A stretch of 64,000 bases of DNA, taken from Actinoplanes solisilvae (lineage in GTDB: Bacteria; Actinomycetota; Actinomycetes; Mycobacteriales; Micromonosporaceae). The stretch lies in NCBI RefSeq assembly GCF_003999975.1, contig NZ_RJAC01000011.1, positions 1 to 64,000 on the forward strand, in the 5' to 3' direction. Below the pieces are notes generated by a model, which was given only the letters and a program-made list of their open reading frames with translations, was not told where the DNA came from and made no database searches. Position numbers and translations under genes: made by a program. Shown here piece after piece: positions 7,466-15,949 of this stretch (position 1 is the stretch's first letter; each line of letters opens with the position of its first letter).

Positions 7466-8338
7466 GTGACAGACGACCTGCTGGAAAACGGCGAGTCGCC
7501 GTCGGTGCCGGTCGGTGTGGTCCTCCACCGGTTGCGGGTCAAGGCCGGTCTGACCGGCGCTGAGCTGGGTCGGCTGGTCAAGATGAGTCAGAGCAAGATC
7601 TCGCGGATAGAAACGGGTATGACCCAGGTTGCCCCGCGGGACGTGGGCCGGGTGGCCCGAGCCCTCGGCGCGACGTCGGACCTGGTTGCTCGCTTGGTCG
7701 AACGCGCGGAACTGGCGCAGAACCGTGTCACCGACCTGCGGACAGCCGCGGGATCGGTCTCGACGCTTCAGCGCGCGGTCGCCCGTGGCGAGCGAGGAGC
7801 GCGGGAGTTCCGAATCTTCCGGTCCGATGTCGTCGCCGGGTTGGCGCAGACGGGCGAATACGCTCGTGCGGTCCTTGCCTCCGTCCGGGAGATCAGGGAC
7901 GCCGTCGATCCAGAAGCAGAGCACGATGTCTTCGCCGACGTTCTTGCCGCTCGGATACAGCGGCAGGGAATCCTGGCCGACCCGGATCGGCGGTTCTTCC
8001 TCCTGATGGCCGAGTCGGCGCTGACCCAAGCGGTAGGCGGCGCCGAGACCATGCTCGGCCAGATCAGGCGCCTCCGAGTGCTGGCCGAGCAGCCCAATGT
8101 CTCGCTGAGGATCATCCCGTCCGACGCGCCGTGGACGCTCCCGTTCGTGCACGGCTTCGAGCTGATGGACAGCCAGAGTGTGGTGATCGACGTATTCAGC
8201 ACGTCGATGATCGCCACCGGCGCCCAGGACGTCGCGGTCTACCGGTATGTGTTCGACCGGCTCGATCAGGGAGCTACCTCAGAGATCGAACCGATCCTTG
8301 ACCGATATCGTCGGTATTACCTCGACCGGTTGACGTAA
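7466..8338 (+). CDS. XRE-family HTH regulator with DUF5753 domain
   Basis: A 290-residue protein. An N-terminal HTH_31-type domain (LRVKAGLTGAELGRLVKMSQ...SKISRIETG) is followed by the long DUF5753 sensor-like domain, with LAQTGEYARAVL and RFFLLMAESAL hallmarks. This class (WhiJ-like) regulates development and secondary metabolism in actinomycetes, usually with a small partner gene beside it. GTG 7466 is chosen because GGAGG sits 7 nt upstream; a TTG overlapping the previous stop is possible. The 3' end overlaps the convergent SRPBCC gene by 60 bp. Confidence 0.85.
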   Translation: MTDDLLENGESPSVPVGVVLHRLRVKAGLTGAELGRLVKMSQSKISRIETGMTQVAPRDVGRVARALGATSDLVARLVERAELAQNRVTDLRTAAGSVSTLQRAVARGERGAREFRIFRSDVVAGLAQTGEYARAVLASVREIRDAVDPEAEHDVFADVLAARIQRQGILADPDRRFFLLMAESALTQAVGGAETMLGQIRRLRVLAEQPNVSLRIIPSDAPWTLPFVHGFELMDSQSVVIDVFSTSMIATGAQDVAVYRYVFDRLDQGATSEIEPILDRYRRYYLDRLT

Positions 8339-8773
8339 GGGCGCATTCTCGGCGATGTCGGCCAGGCGGCGCAGGGCCTCGATGTTGCGCCGGTGCAGGA
8401 CGAGGTCGTTGAGTTTGTTGCGGGCGGCCAGCAGTGGGCCGCGCTCGAACTGCTCGTGCATGATCACTCGGGTCGCGCCGATGCCCTCGGGTTCCAGCCG
8501 GATGTCGACCACCGCCTCGCCCAGCGGCCACAGTCCCGCGCGCAGGCGCAGGCGGCGGTCCTGTTCGACGAGCACGACCGTCGACGAGTCGTGCAGCGAG
8601 AGCGGCCACGGCCCGGCCTTGTGGTGCAGTTCCGCGCCGACCTGCGGCCAGGCCTCGTCGACGTCGCGGATGTGGGTGGTGCCGACCACCCAGTCGCTGT
8701 AGGTCCAGCCGTCGGCGAGCACGGCGAACACCCGGTCCGGGGGAGCCTGAACAGTACGCTGCACGATAGCCAC
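8279..8773 (-). CDS. SRPBCC family protein
   Basis: A 164-residue protein. The IVQRTVQAPPDRVFAVLADG start and the WPLGEAVVDIRLEPEG mid-section are typical of polyketide-cyclase/dehydratase START-like proteins that bind hydrophobic ligands. The ligand is unknown. The last ~20 codons read through the opposite strand of the XRE gene, so the C terminus overlaps it by 60 bp. This could mean the natural stop has been lost and the protein extended. GTG start; a second GTG lies three codons later. Confidence 0.7.
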   Translation of the reverse strand: MAIVQRTVQAPPDRVFAVLADGWTYSDWVVGTTHIRDVDEAWPQVGAELHHKAGPWPLSLHDSSTVVLVEQDRRLRLRAGLWPLGEAVVDIRLEPEGIGATRVIMHEQFERGPLLAARNKLNDLVLHRRNIEALRRLADIAENAPLRQPVEVIPTISVKDRFDL

Positions 8774-8882
8774 GACCAGGACATACCCTGCGAGAAACCG
8801 GCGTAACGGATAGGCGCAGGTTTACGGATCCGGCAGTCGGGCATCAGCCACCGCGAACCGCATCGGCGACGGAGGGGAACAC

Positions 8883-10076
8883 GTGCGCATCGCCATGATT
8901 TCCGAGCACGCCAGCCCCCTCGGGGACGGGGGCCGGCACACCCACGTCGCCGATCTCTCCGCCGCGCTGGCCGAGCTCGGACACGAGGTGCGCGTCTTCG
9001 CGCGCCGCGACGACCCGGCCGTGGCCGAGGTGATCACGACGCCGGGCGGCATCCGGATCGTGCACGTCGCCGCCGGCCCACCCCACTTCCTCCCGCCCGA
9101 CCTGCTGCTCCCGCACATGGGCGAGTTCGCCCGGCTGCTCGAGGAGGCCTGGCGTACGGGCGACTGGACGCCCGACGTCGCCCACGCCCACTTCTGGACC
9201 AGCGGTCTGGCCGCCGTCACCGCCGCCCGCCAGATCGGCATCCCCATCGTGCAGTCGTTCCACGAGCTCGGCGAGATGGAGGCCGAGACCGGCGGCAACC
9301 AGCCCACCCGCACCGGCTACGAGCGGGCGCTGGGCCGGGCCGTCGACCGCGTCGTCGCCCAGACCCAGGACGAGGTACGTGGCCTCGTGCGCATCGGCGT
9401 GCCCCGGGCCAGCCTGACCGTTGTGCCCGCCGGTGTCGACAGTGTCCGGTTCAGCCCCGAGGGCCCGGCCGTCGAGCGTGACCCCGACCGTCCGCGCATC
9501 CTGTCGGTGGGCCGGCTCGTCGAGCGCAAGGGCTTCGGCGACGTCATCCAGGCCATGCGTTACGTGCCGCGCGCCGAGGTGGTCGTCATCGGCGGCCCGC
9601 CGGCCGATCAGCTCCCGGCCGACCCGGGCGCCCGCAAGCTGCGCGCGCTGGCCGAGAAGCTGCAGGTGGGAGACCGGTTCAAGCTTGTCGGTGCGGTGTC
9701 CGAGGCTGACCTGCCTCGCTGGTACCGCTCGGCCGACCTGCTCGTCGCCGCGCCCTGGGAGGAGCAGTTCGAGCCGTCCGCCCTCGAGGCGATGGCCTGC
9801 GGCGTGCCGGTGATCGGCACCTCGGTGGGCGGCCTCACCGAGACCGTGGTCGACGGGCTCACCGGCGATCTGGTGCCGGCCCGCGATCCTCGGGCGCTCG
9901 GCGGGGCGCTTCGACGGCTGGTCAACGACAGGGTTCGCCGCTTCGCGTACGCGACCGCCGCCCTCGACCGCGCCCGGCAGGCGTACTCGTGGAAGCGGGT
10001 CGCCGCCCAGGTCGGCTCGGTCTACGCCACGGTCACCGGCCAGCGCAAGAACTCGAACACCGAAGCCATGGCGTAG
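8883..10076 (+). CDS. GT4-family glycosyltransferase
   Basis: A 397-residue GT-B glycosyltransferase. The N-terminal MISEHASPLGDGGRHTHVADL loop binds acceptor and the VSVGRLVERKGF region starts the C-terminal Rossmann domain. The donor-binding EX7E-like motif is EEQFEPSALEAMACGVPVIG. It transfers a sugar from an NDP-sugar to an unknown acceptor. GTG start with GGAGGGG 5 nt upstream. Single gene between unrelated neighbours. Confidence 0.85.
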   Translation: MRIAMISEHASPLGDGGRHTHVADLSAALAELGHEVRVFARRDDPAVAEVITTPGGIRIVHVAAGPPHFLPPDLLLPHMGEFARLLEEAWRTGDWTPDVAHAHFWTSGLAAVTAARQIGIPIVQSFHELGEMEAETGGNQPTRTGYERALGRAVDRVVAQTQDEVRGLVRIGVPRASLTVVPAGVDSVRFSPEGPAVERDPDRPRILSVGRLVERKGFGDVIQAMRYVPRAEVVVIGGPPADQLPADPGARKLRALAEKLQVGDRFKLVGAVSEADLPRWYRSADLLVAAPWEEQFEPSALEAMACGVPVIGTSVGGLTETVVDGLTGDLVPARDPRALGGALRRLVNDRVRRFAYATAALDRARQAYSWKRVAAQVGSVYATVTGQRKNSNTEAMA

Positions 10077-10157
10077 CCCCGCATCCACCAACCGGTTGAC
10101 CCACGGTGCAGCGAGCTGTTCGATTCGCCGCGGCCGATGCGTTGCGACGCTGGACGC

Positions 10158-11060
10158 ATGACAGTCATCGAGGTCCGTGACCTGCGCAAAGCGTACGGGG
10201 AAACGGTTGCGGTGCGGGACGTGTCGTTCACGGTGGAGGCCGGCGAGATCTTCGGCATCCTCGGACCGAACGGCGCCGGCAAGACCACCACGGTCGAGTG
10301 CATCGCCGGGCTGCGCCGTCCCGACCAGGGCACGATCCACGTGCTCGGCCGTGAGCCGCACGATTCCACGCTGCGCTACGAGGTCGGCGTCCAACTGCAG
10401 GAGAGCCAGCTCCCCGACAAGATCTCCGTCCGCGAGGCGCTCGACCTGTACGCCTCCTTCTATCCGGACCCGGCCGACTGGCGGGCGCTGACCCGCGAGC
10501 TGGGCCTGGCCGACAAGCTGAACACCCGGTACGTCAAGCTCTCCGGCGGCCAGAAGCAGCGCCTGTCGATCGCACTGGCGCTCATCGGCAGTCCCAAGAT
10601 CGCGATCTTGGACGAGCTGACCACCGGACTCGACCCGCAGGCCCGCCGCGACACGTGGGACCTGATCGAGTCGATCCGCGACAGCGGCGTCACGATCCTG
10701 CTGGTCACCCACTTCATGGAGGAGGCCGAGCGGCTCTGCGACCGGCTGGCCGTGATCGACCACGGTGAGGTCGTCGCGCTCGACACCCCGTCCGGCCTGA
10801 TCTCGGGCCTCGACACCGAGCAGCGCCTGCGCTTCCGACCCTCCCGGCCTCTCGACGACGCGCTGCTCACGGCGCTGCCCGAGGTGCGCTCGGTCAAGAG
10901 GCACGGCGAGCAGATCGAGGTCATCGGCACCGGCAACCTGCTGCACGCCGTCACCTCGACGCTCGCCGTCAACCAGATCATCGCCGCCGAGCTGCGGATC
11001 GAACAGGCCAGCCTGGACGACGCGTTCGTGCGGCTGACCAGCCGGTCCGGCAAGGAGTGA
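10158..11060 (+). CDS. ABC transporter ATP-binding protein
   Basis: A 300-residue ATPase of the DrrA/multidrug-export (ABC-2) type: Walker A GPNGAGKTTT at about residue 37, signature LSGGQKQRLSIALAL, Walker B IAILDELTTGLDP, switch His in LVTHF. The last ~80 residues form the C-terminal domain usual for this group. The permease follows after an overlap or 5 bp, and a two-component system comes next. This layout is typical of drug- or envelope-stress-inducible exporters. Confidence 0.9.
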   Translation: MTVIEVRDLRKAYGETVAVRDVSFTVEAGEIFGILGPNGAGKTTTVECIAGLRRPDQGTIHVLGREPHDSTLRYEVGVQLQESQLPDKISVREALDLYASFYPDPADWRALTRELGLADKLNTRYVKLSGGQKQRLSIALALIGSPKIAILDELTTGLDPQARRDTWDLIESIRDSGVTILLVTHFMEEAERLCDRLAVIDHGEVVALDTPSGLISGLDTEQRLRFRPSRPLDDALLTALPEVRSVKRHGEQIEVIGTGNLLHAVTSTLAVNQIIAAELRIEQASLDDAFVRLTSRSGKE

Positions 11061-11065
11061 ATCCG

Positions 11066-11806
11066 ATGCGCGTGTTCGCCAAACTGACCCTGACCGAGCT
11101 GCGACTGTTCCTGCGCGAACCGGTCTCGGCGTTCTTCGTCCTGTTCTTCCCGACCCTGCTCGTGATCATCCTCGGCAGCATCCCGTCGTTCCGGGAGCCG
11201 AGCGCCGACCTTGGTGGCGCGCGCGTCATCGACCTCTACGTCGGCATCGCCGTGGCGCTCACGCTGGCCATGGTGGCCATCCAGATCGCCCCGGCCGTGC
11301 TGGCCACCTATCGCGAGCGGGGCGTGCTGCGCCGGCTCGCCACCACCCCGGTCTCGCCGCTGAAGATGCTCGGCGCCCAGCTCGCCATGCACGGGATCAC
11401 CGCCGTGGTGTCGACCGCCCTCGTGCTCGCCGTCGGGCGGCTGGCCTTCGGCGTACGCCTGGCCGAGCAGTTCGGCGGGTTCGTCCTGGCCTTCGTGCTC
11501 ACCGCGGCGGGCGTACTGGCGATCGGTCTCTTCGTCGGCGCGGTCGTCCCCAGCGGCAAAGCCGGCAGCTCGGTCGGCACGATCCTGTTCTTCCCGCTGA
11601 TGTTCTTCGCCGGGCTGTGGACGCCGCGCGAGGTCATGCCCGAGGTCCTGCGGAAGATCGCCGACTTCACCCCGCTCGGGGCGGGCGAGCGGGCGCTGAA
11701 CGACGCGATGACGGGCAGCTGGCCCAACCTGCTCTCGGCTACGGTTCTGGTGGGCTACCTGGTCGTGTTCGGGCTCGCGGCGGTCCGCCTGTTCCGCTGG
11801 TCGTAA
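11066..11806 (+). CDS. ABC-2 type permease
   Basis: A 246-residue, six-helix ABC-2 membrane protein; the ERGVLRRLATTPVSPLKML loop and GLFVGAVVPSGKAG...FFPLMFFAGLW segments are family marks. It pairs with the ATPase just upstream to export an unknown substrate. ATG 11066 has AAGGAG 8 nt upstream. A GTG at 11057 overlapping the ATPase stop is possible but sits directly on the ribosome binding site. Confidence 0.85.
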   Translation: MRVFAKLTLTELRLFLREPVSAFFVLFFPTLLVIILGSIPSFREPSADLGGARVIDLYVGIAVALTLAMVAIQIAPAVLATYRERGVLRRLATTPVSPLKMLGAQLAMHGITAVVSTALVLAVGRLAFGVRLAEQFGGFVLAFVLTAAGVLAIGLFVGAVVPSGKAGSSVGTILFFPLMFFAGLWTPREVMPEVLRKIADFTPLGAGERALNDAMTGSWPNLLSATVLVGYLVVFGLAAVRLFRWS

Positions 11807-11820
11807 CGGGAGTGGTTGAA

Positions 11821-13080
11821 GTGACGGAGAAGTCGACGGCGACCCGCGTGGACCGCATCATGATGCGGCTGCCCTACATCGCGCTGACCGCCTCGCTCGT
11901 GCTGCTGGTGGCCGGCGCCCAGGTCGGAGTTCCGCACCAGTCGTGGATCGTCGTCGGCGTCTCCGTCGCCGCCACCCTCGGCTGGCTGCTCTGGTGGGTC
12001 CCGCTGCACCCCCAGTGGGAGCACGACGAACGCAAGATGATCGTCTTCTTCGTGGGCCTGGCCGCCCTTCTCTACCTGCTGGTCTGGTCGAGCCCGCTGT
12101 TCGGGTTCTTCGTGTGGAGCGGCTACCTGCTCACCACGTACGGCCTGAAGAGCTGGCGCCGCCTCGCGGCCGGGACCCTGGTCGCCGGGGCCGGCGCGAT
12201 CTCGCAGATCGGCGGGTTCCCCAACCTGGCCGACCCGGCCGTCATCCCGGTCTTCCTCGTCGTGCTGGCGATCAACATCGGGGTCTCCAACGTGATGATC
12301 TGGGTGACCATGTGGACCCACGACCAGGGCGAGAAACGCGCCCGCATGATCGACGAGCTGGCCGAGGCGAACGCCAAGCTCGGCGCGGCGCTCAAGGAGA
12401 ACGCCGGCCTGCATGCCCAGCTCCTGGTGCAGGCGCACGAGGCCGGCGTGCTCGACGAGCGGCAGCGCATGGCCGGCGAGATCCACGACGTGCTCGCCCA
12501 GGGCCTCACCGGCATCGTCACCCAGCTCGAGGCGGCCGACGGCGCCGACGACCGCCCGGCCGACCGCCGCCGCCACCTCGGCAACGCCAAGCGCCTGGCC
12601 CGCGACAGCCTCACCGAGGCCCGCCGGTCGGTGCAGGCGATGCGGCCCCTCACCCTCGAGGGCGCCGGCCTGCCCGAGGCGATCGGCGAGGTGGTCACCG
12701 AATGGTCGCGCGTGCAGGAGGTCGACGCCGAGCTGATCACGACCGGCGTGGCCCGGCGGCTCCTGCCCGAGATCGAGGCGACCCTGTTGCGTACGGCGCA
12801 GGAGGCTCTGGCCAACGTGGCGCGGCACGCGGCGGCCGAACGCGTCGCGCTGACCCTGTCCTACATGGAGGATGTGGTGACCCTGGACGTGCGCGACGAC
12901 GGCGCCGGCTTCGACCTCGACGTGCCCCGGGCGTTCTCCGACACCGGCGGCTACGGCCTGGCCGCCATGCGGGAACGACTGGCCCGCATCGCCGGCAGCC
13001 TCGAGGTCGAGTCGGAACCGGGCGCGGGCACGGCCCTGTCGGCCTGCGTCCCGGCCATCGCGGTCGGGGCCGCCGCATGA
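11821..13080 (+). CDS. NarL-type sensor histidine kinase
   Basis: A 419-residue kinase. About six hydrophobic helices (to residue ~165) precede a short coiled coil, then a HisKA_3 domain with phospho-acceptor His in AGEIHDVLAQGLTG and an HATPase domain (ALANVARHA, DDGAGFDL, GYGLAAMRERL). It probably senses a membrane signal and phosphorylates the regulator encoded next, with a 4-bp ATGA overlap. GTG 11821 has GGGAG 8 nt upstream; it lies 14 bp past the permease stop, so ABC and two-component genes form one operon. Confidence 0.9.
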   Translation: MTEKSTATRVDRIMMRLPYIALTASLVLLVAGAQVGVPHQSWIVVGVSVAATLGWLLWWVPLHPQWEHDERKMIVFFVGLAALLYLLVWSSPLFGFFVWSGYLLTTYGLKSWRRLAAGTLVAGAGAISQIGGFPNLADPAVIPVFLVVLAINIGVSNVMIWVTMWTHDQGEKRARMIDELAEANAKLGAALKENAGLHAQLLVQAHEAGVLDERQRMAGEIHDVLAQGLTGIVTQLEAADGADDRPADRRRHLGNAKRLARDSLTEARRSVQAMRPLTLEGAGLPEAIGEVVTEWSRVQEVDAELITTGVARRLLPEIEATLLRTAQEALANVARHAAAERVALTLSYMEDVVTLDVRDDGAGFDLDVPRAFSDTGGYGLAAMRERLARIAGSLEVESEPGAGTALSACVPAIAVGAAA

Positions 13081-13700
13081 TCGGCCTGCTCATCGTCGAC
13101 GACCACCCGGTCGTTCGCGACGGCCTGCGCGGCATGTTCGCCGGTGACGACCGCTTCGACGTGCTCGGCGAGGCCGGCGACGGCCGTGAGGCGCTGGCCG
13201 TGGCGGGCACGACCGACCCCGACGTGGTGCTGATGGACCTGCGCATGCCCGGCATGGACGGCGTGACCGCGATCAAGGCGCTGCGCGAGCAGGGCAGCCG
13301 GGCGCGGGTGCTGGTGCTGACGACGTACGACACCGACGCCGACGTGCTCCCGGCGATCAAGGCGGGCGCCACCGGCTACCTGCTGAAGGACGCCTCCCGC
13401 GACGAGCTCTTCCGCGCCGTCGAGGCGGCACACCGGGGCGAGTCGGTGCTCTCCCCGGCGGTCGCCGGCAGGCTGATGGGCAGCCTGCGCTCGCCCGCGA
13501 AGGAGCCGCTGAGCCAGCGCGAGCTCGAGGTGCTCGCCCTGATCGCCCGCGGCAACTCGAACAAGGAGGCCGCCTCGCGCCTGTTCATCAGCGAGGCCAC
13601 GGTCAAGACCCACCTACTGCACGCGTACGCCAAACTGGGCGTCCGCGACCGGGCGGCGGCCGTCGCCGTGGCCTTCGAACGAGGATTGCTGCAGGGCTAA
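13077..13700 (+). CDS. NarL/LuxR-type response regulator
   Basis: A 207-residue regulator. The receiver domain has DD at 8-9, phospho-acceptor Asp54 (VVLMDLRMPG), Thr in LTTYD and Lys in LLKDAS. The C-terminal LuxR HTH reads LSQRELEVLALIARGNSNKEAA...ATVKTHL. It is the partner of the kinase upstream and probably controls the ABC exporter genes of the same operon. Its stop overlaps the convergent VOC gene by 4 bp. Confidence 0.92.
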   Translation: MIGLLIVDDHPVVRDGLRGMFAGDDRFDVLGEAGDGREALAVAGTTDPDVVLMDLRMPGMDGVTAIKALREQGSRARVLVLTTYDTDADVLPAIKAGATGYLLKDASRDELFRAVEAAHRGESVLSPAVAGRLMGSLRSPAKEPLSQRELEVLALIARGNSNKEAASRLFISEATVKTHLLHAYAKLGVRDRAAAVAVAFERGLLQG

Positions 13701-14104
13701 GGCGTGGGCTCTCCGCGGTAGGTGCCGAACGACCAGAGGTTGCCCTCCGGGTCTTTCGCGCGGAAATCCCGCGAGCCGTAATCGGTGTCGTACGGTTCTT
13801 GGAGGATCTCGGCCCCGGCCTTCGCGGCCCGTTCATGCAGCGCGTCGACGTCGTCGGCCACGACGTAGGCGCCGAACGTGCCCGGCTTCAACGGCCACGT
13901 GTCGTCGCCCTGCTTTTCGGAGCCGAGCATGATGCCCCCGCCCAGCGGCCAGGCGAGCTGGGCGTGATCGACCCGGTCGCCCTCCCCGTGAACGACGACC
14001 TCTTCGAAGCCGAACGCGTCGACCAGGAACCGGATCAGCGCCCGGGCGTCGGTGGCCCGCAGCGTCGGCCACACCTGTGGTGGCGGTGTCTTCGCATCAG
14101 TCAT
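13697..14104 (-). CDS. VOC (glyoxalase/bleomycin-resistance-like) family protein
   Basis: A 135-residue protein with the paired beta-alpha-beta-beta-beta pattern of the VOC fold: PTLRATDARALIRFLVDAFGF, then GGGIMLGSEKQGD, then a C-terminal half ending FRAKDPEGNLWSFGTY, the DPxGNxW/Y signature. Substrate unknown. The start at 14104 lies inside the 3' end of the AraC gene (8-bp overlap), so the two form one operon. An ATG three codons upstream is possible. Confidence 0.8.
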   Translation of the reverse strand: MTDAKTPPPQVWPTLRATDARALIRFLVDAFGFEEVVVHGEGDRVDHAQLAWPLGGGIMLGSEKQGDDTWPLKPGTFGAYVVADDVDALHERAAKAGAEILQEPYDTDYGSRDFRAKDPEGNLWSFGTYRGEPTP

Positions 14105-15170
14105 GCCCCACATCCTGCGCGGACGTGAGCATCAGCGCTTGGACAAAACCGAACTCGGCGGCCAGCCACTCGGTCGGCGTGCACCCGGCCAACGCCCGGA
14201 ACTCACGCACCAGATGCGACTGGTCGGCAAACCCGTGTCGCGCCGCCACCTCGGCGATCCGCCCGTCAGGCCGCAGAGCTCGCCGCGCCCGATCGAACCG
14301 CGCCACCCTGGCCGCCTCCTTGGGCCGCAGCCCGATCTCGGCCCGGAACCGCTTCGCCAGGTGGCGGTCGCTCCACCCCACGGCCCCCGCCACGGCCCTG
14401 ATCGGCACACCCCGCAAGACCAGCCCCCACGCGTACGCCACCTCAGGCGCGACGCCCGTCCCACTCACCCGATTCACGGCGTTCGCGCTGTCCGCGTCGT
14501 TCGCGCCGCGGGGCGATGCGGATGTCAGCGGCGGCGGGCCGGGCAGCAGCGAGCCGGGCGGCTGGCCGGGCAGCGGCGGGCCGGGCGGCGGCCGGCCGCC
14601 GGTCAGTCGTCGCCCGAAGACGGACTCGACCACCGCGAACCGGCTCGGCCAATCAGGCGCCGCCACCAGCCGCTCCCGTATCTCGGCCACCGTCGCCTCA
14701 CCGAGCACCGCTGCCGCGTCGACGTCGAGCCCGGCCAGCTCCCCGGCGGGCACCCCGAGCAGCGCCCGGCACCCCAATGGCCGCAACGCCACCTGAATCC
14801 CCGACTGCCGCCCGTCGTGTGTGATCACCGCCGGCCCCAGATGCAACCCACCGACCAGCGCGTCGAAGCTTCCCGGCCGCTGCCGCGGATCCGGATGAGC
14901 GGCAACGACGAGCGGATCCTCCATCGTCAGGATCATCGTGAGCCAGGGCGACGGCAACCCGAGATGCCGCATCGGCGCGACCCCACGCTGCCGATAACCC
15001 GAATATTGCGCGATGAAGGGCGCCAGGGCGGCCCCCGGTCGCGCCAGCACATATTCGTCGACGACCACCGGCCCGCTCACCCCCTGCCGGCCCACCCACC
15101 CGGGATCTGGCCCGAGCCTACGCGCCGCGGGGGCAGCCGGCCGGGTTGTCCACAGCCCGCCGTTGTCCAC
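14097..15170 (-). CDS. AraC-family transcriptional regulator
   Basis: A 357-residue regulator. An N-terminal sensing domain (about residues 35-210, with a GYRQRGVAPMRHLGLPSPWL segment) is followed by a C-terminal AraC DNA-binding domain: VGWSDRHLAKRFRAEIGL and VAARHGFADQSHLVREFRALAG helix-turn-helices. A ~45-residue linker very rich in Pro and Gly (about 215-260) is inserted between domains and may be a local expansion. It probably regulates the overlapping VOC gene and itself. The exact start is uncertain; residues before ~35 look non-conserved. Confidence 0.8.
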   Translation of the reverse strand: MDNGGLWTTRPAAPAARRLGPDPGWVGRQGVSGPVVVDEYVLARPGAALAPFIAQYSGYRQRGVAPMRHLGLPSPWLTMILTMEDPLVVAAHPDPRQRPGSFDALVGGLHLGPAVITHDGRQSGIQVALRPLGCRALLGVPAGELAGLDVDAAAVLGEATVAEIRERLVAAPDWPSRFAVVESVFGRRLTGGRPPPGPPLPGQPPGSLLPGPPPLTSASPRGANDADSANAVNRVSGTGVAPEVAYAWGLVLRGVPIRAVAGAVGWSDRHLAKRFRAEIGLRPKEAARVARFDRARRALRPDGRIAEVAARHGFADQSHLVREFRALAGCTPTEWLAAEFGFVQALMLTSAQDVGHD

Positions 15171-15202
15171 AGCTCAGCCGCGCGCCGCTTGCCGCGCCCC
15201 TT

Positions 15203-15244
15203 GCGCCGTGCGCCGCGCGCCGCGCGCCGCGCGCCGCGCGCCGG
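15203..15244. repeat. 7-bp GCGCCGC tandem repeat
   Basis: Six units of GCGCCGC/T/G in a row, just upstream of the AraC start and 124 bp past the nucleotidyltransferase stop. The period is not a multiple of 3 and no gene crosses it. Likely a slippage-generated tract in the AraC promoter region (15171-15367 holds no gene). Confidence 0.8.
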
Positions 15245-15367
15245 CGTCGTCGCAAGCTGAGGCGCCGGCCGCCCGATGATCGCTGCCGTGCCGCGAGCTG
15301 AGACGCTCACCGTTTCCCCAAGCGTTCGCCACCGGCGCGCCACAGTTGCCGGTTGCGGAGCGAGTCG

Positions 15368-15949
15368 TCAGTCCCAGCTCTCCGGGATGCCGGCTCGCCG
15401 CTTGTAACCGCGCCACCAGCCGGCCGGGTCGGTGGCGTGCATTCGTTCGCCCTCGGCCCGGAATCGGTGCAGCATCCGGCGTTCTCGGTCGGTCAGGGGG
15501 CCGAGGGTGGCCTTCCCCTTGGCGGCGGTGAACGCCCGATACGCAGGGAAGAGGTCGACCGCGGCCTGCTCCGGGGAGGTGCAGGAGCGGCGCGCCCGCA
15601 GCAGCAACTCCCGGCTGCGTTCGACCAGGGCGCCCGAGCAGCGGCTCAACGGCAGCACCGGCAGGGCGAACTTGGCCGCGTAGTACCCGCCGTAGGTGTG
15701 CCGGACCGCGTCGTCCAGGACTACGCGTTCTGAGGCCAGATTGATCGAGGCGGTCTGGTCCCGGCCCGCGATGTCGAACCTGCGAGGAGGACCCTCGCCG
15801 TGGTCCATCACGAAGACGTCGACGTCGGAGGAGGGCCGGAAGTCGTCGCGCAGGACGCTGCCGTATACCAGGACGTCCGGGTTGCGCAGCCGCGTCATCA
15901 GGGTGCGCACGACCTCGTCCACCAGGTCGGTCCGGTCGGCGCCGGTCAC
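15368..15949 (-). CDS. MNT-like nucleotidyltransferase, last gene of four-gene operon
   Basis: A 193-residue protein. VYGSVLRDDFRPSSDVDVFV (about residues 31-50) is the GSxxRxDxxxxSDxD signature of the pol-beta-like nucleotidyltransferase fold, with the two metal-binding Asp. The C-terminal half is helical (FPAYRAFTAAKGKATLG...RRMLHRFRAEGERM). It should transfer a nucleotide to an unknown acceptor. It starts at GTG 15949, overlapping the phosphatase stop by 4 bp, so it is translated from the same operon as the radical SAM enzyme. Confidence 0.7.
   Translation of the reverse strand: MTGADRTDLVDEVVRTLMTRLRNPDVLVYGSVLRDDFRPSSDVDVFVMDHGEGPPRRFDIAGRDQTASINLASERVVLDDAVRHTYGGYYAAKFALPVLPLSRCSGALVERSRELLLRARRSCTSPEQAAVDLFPAYRAFTAAKGKATLGPLTDRERRMLHRFRAEGERMHATDPAGWWRGYKRRAGIPESWD

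Noticed and set aside
8844..10946. 700-codon open frame antisense to the glycosyltransferase and ABC genes
   Set aside because: GC-rich shadow frame with no family motifs; the plus-strand genes carry clear conserved domains.
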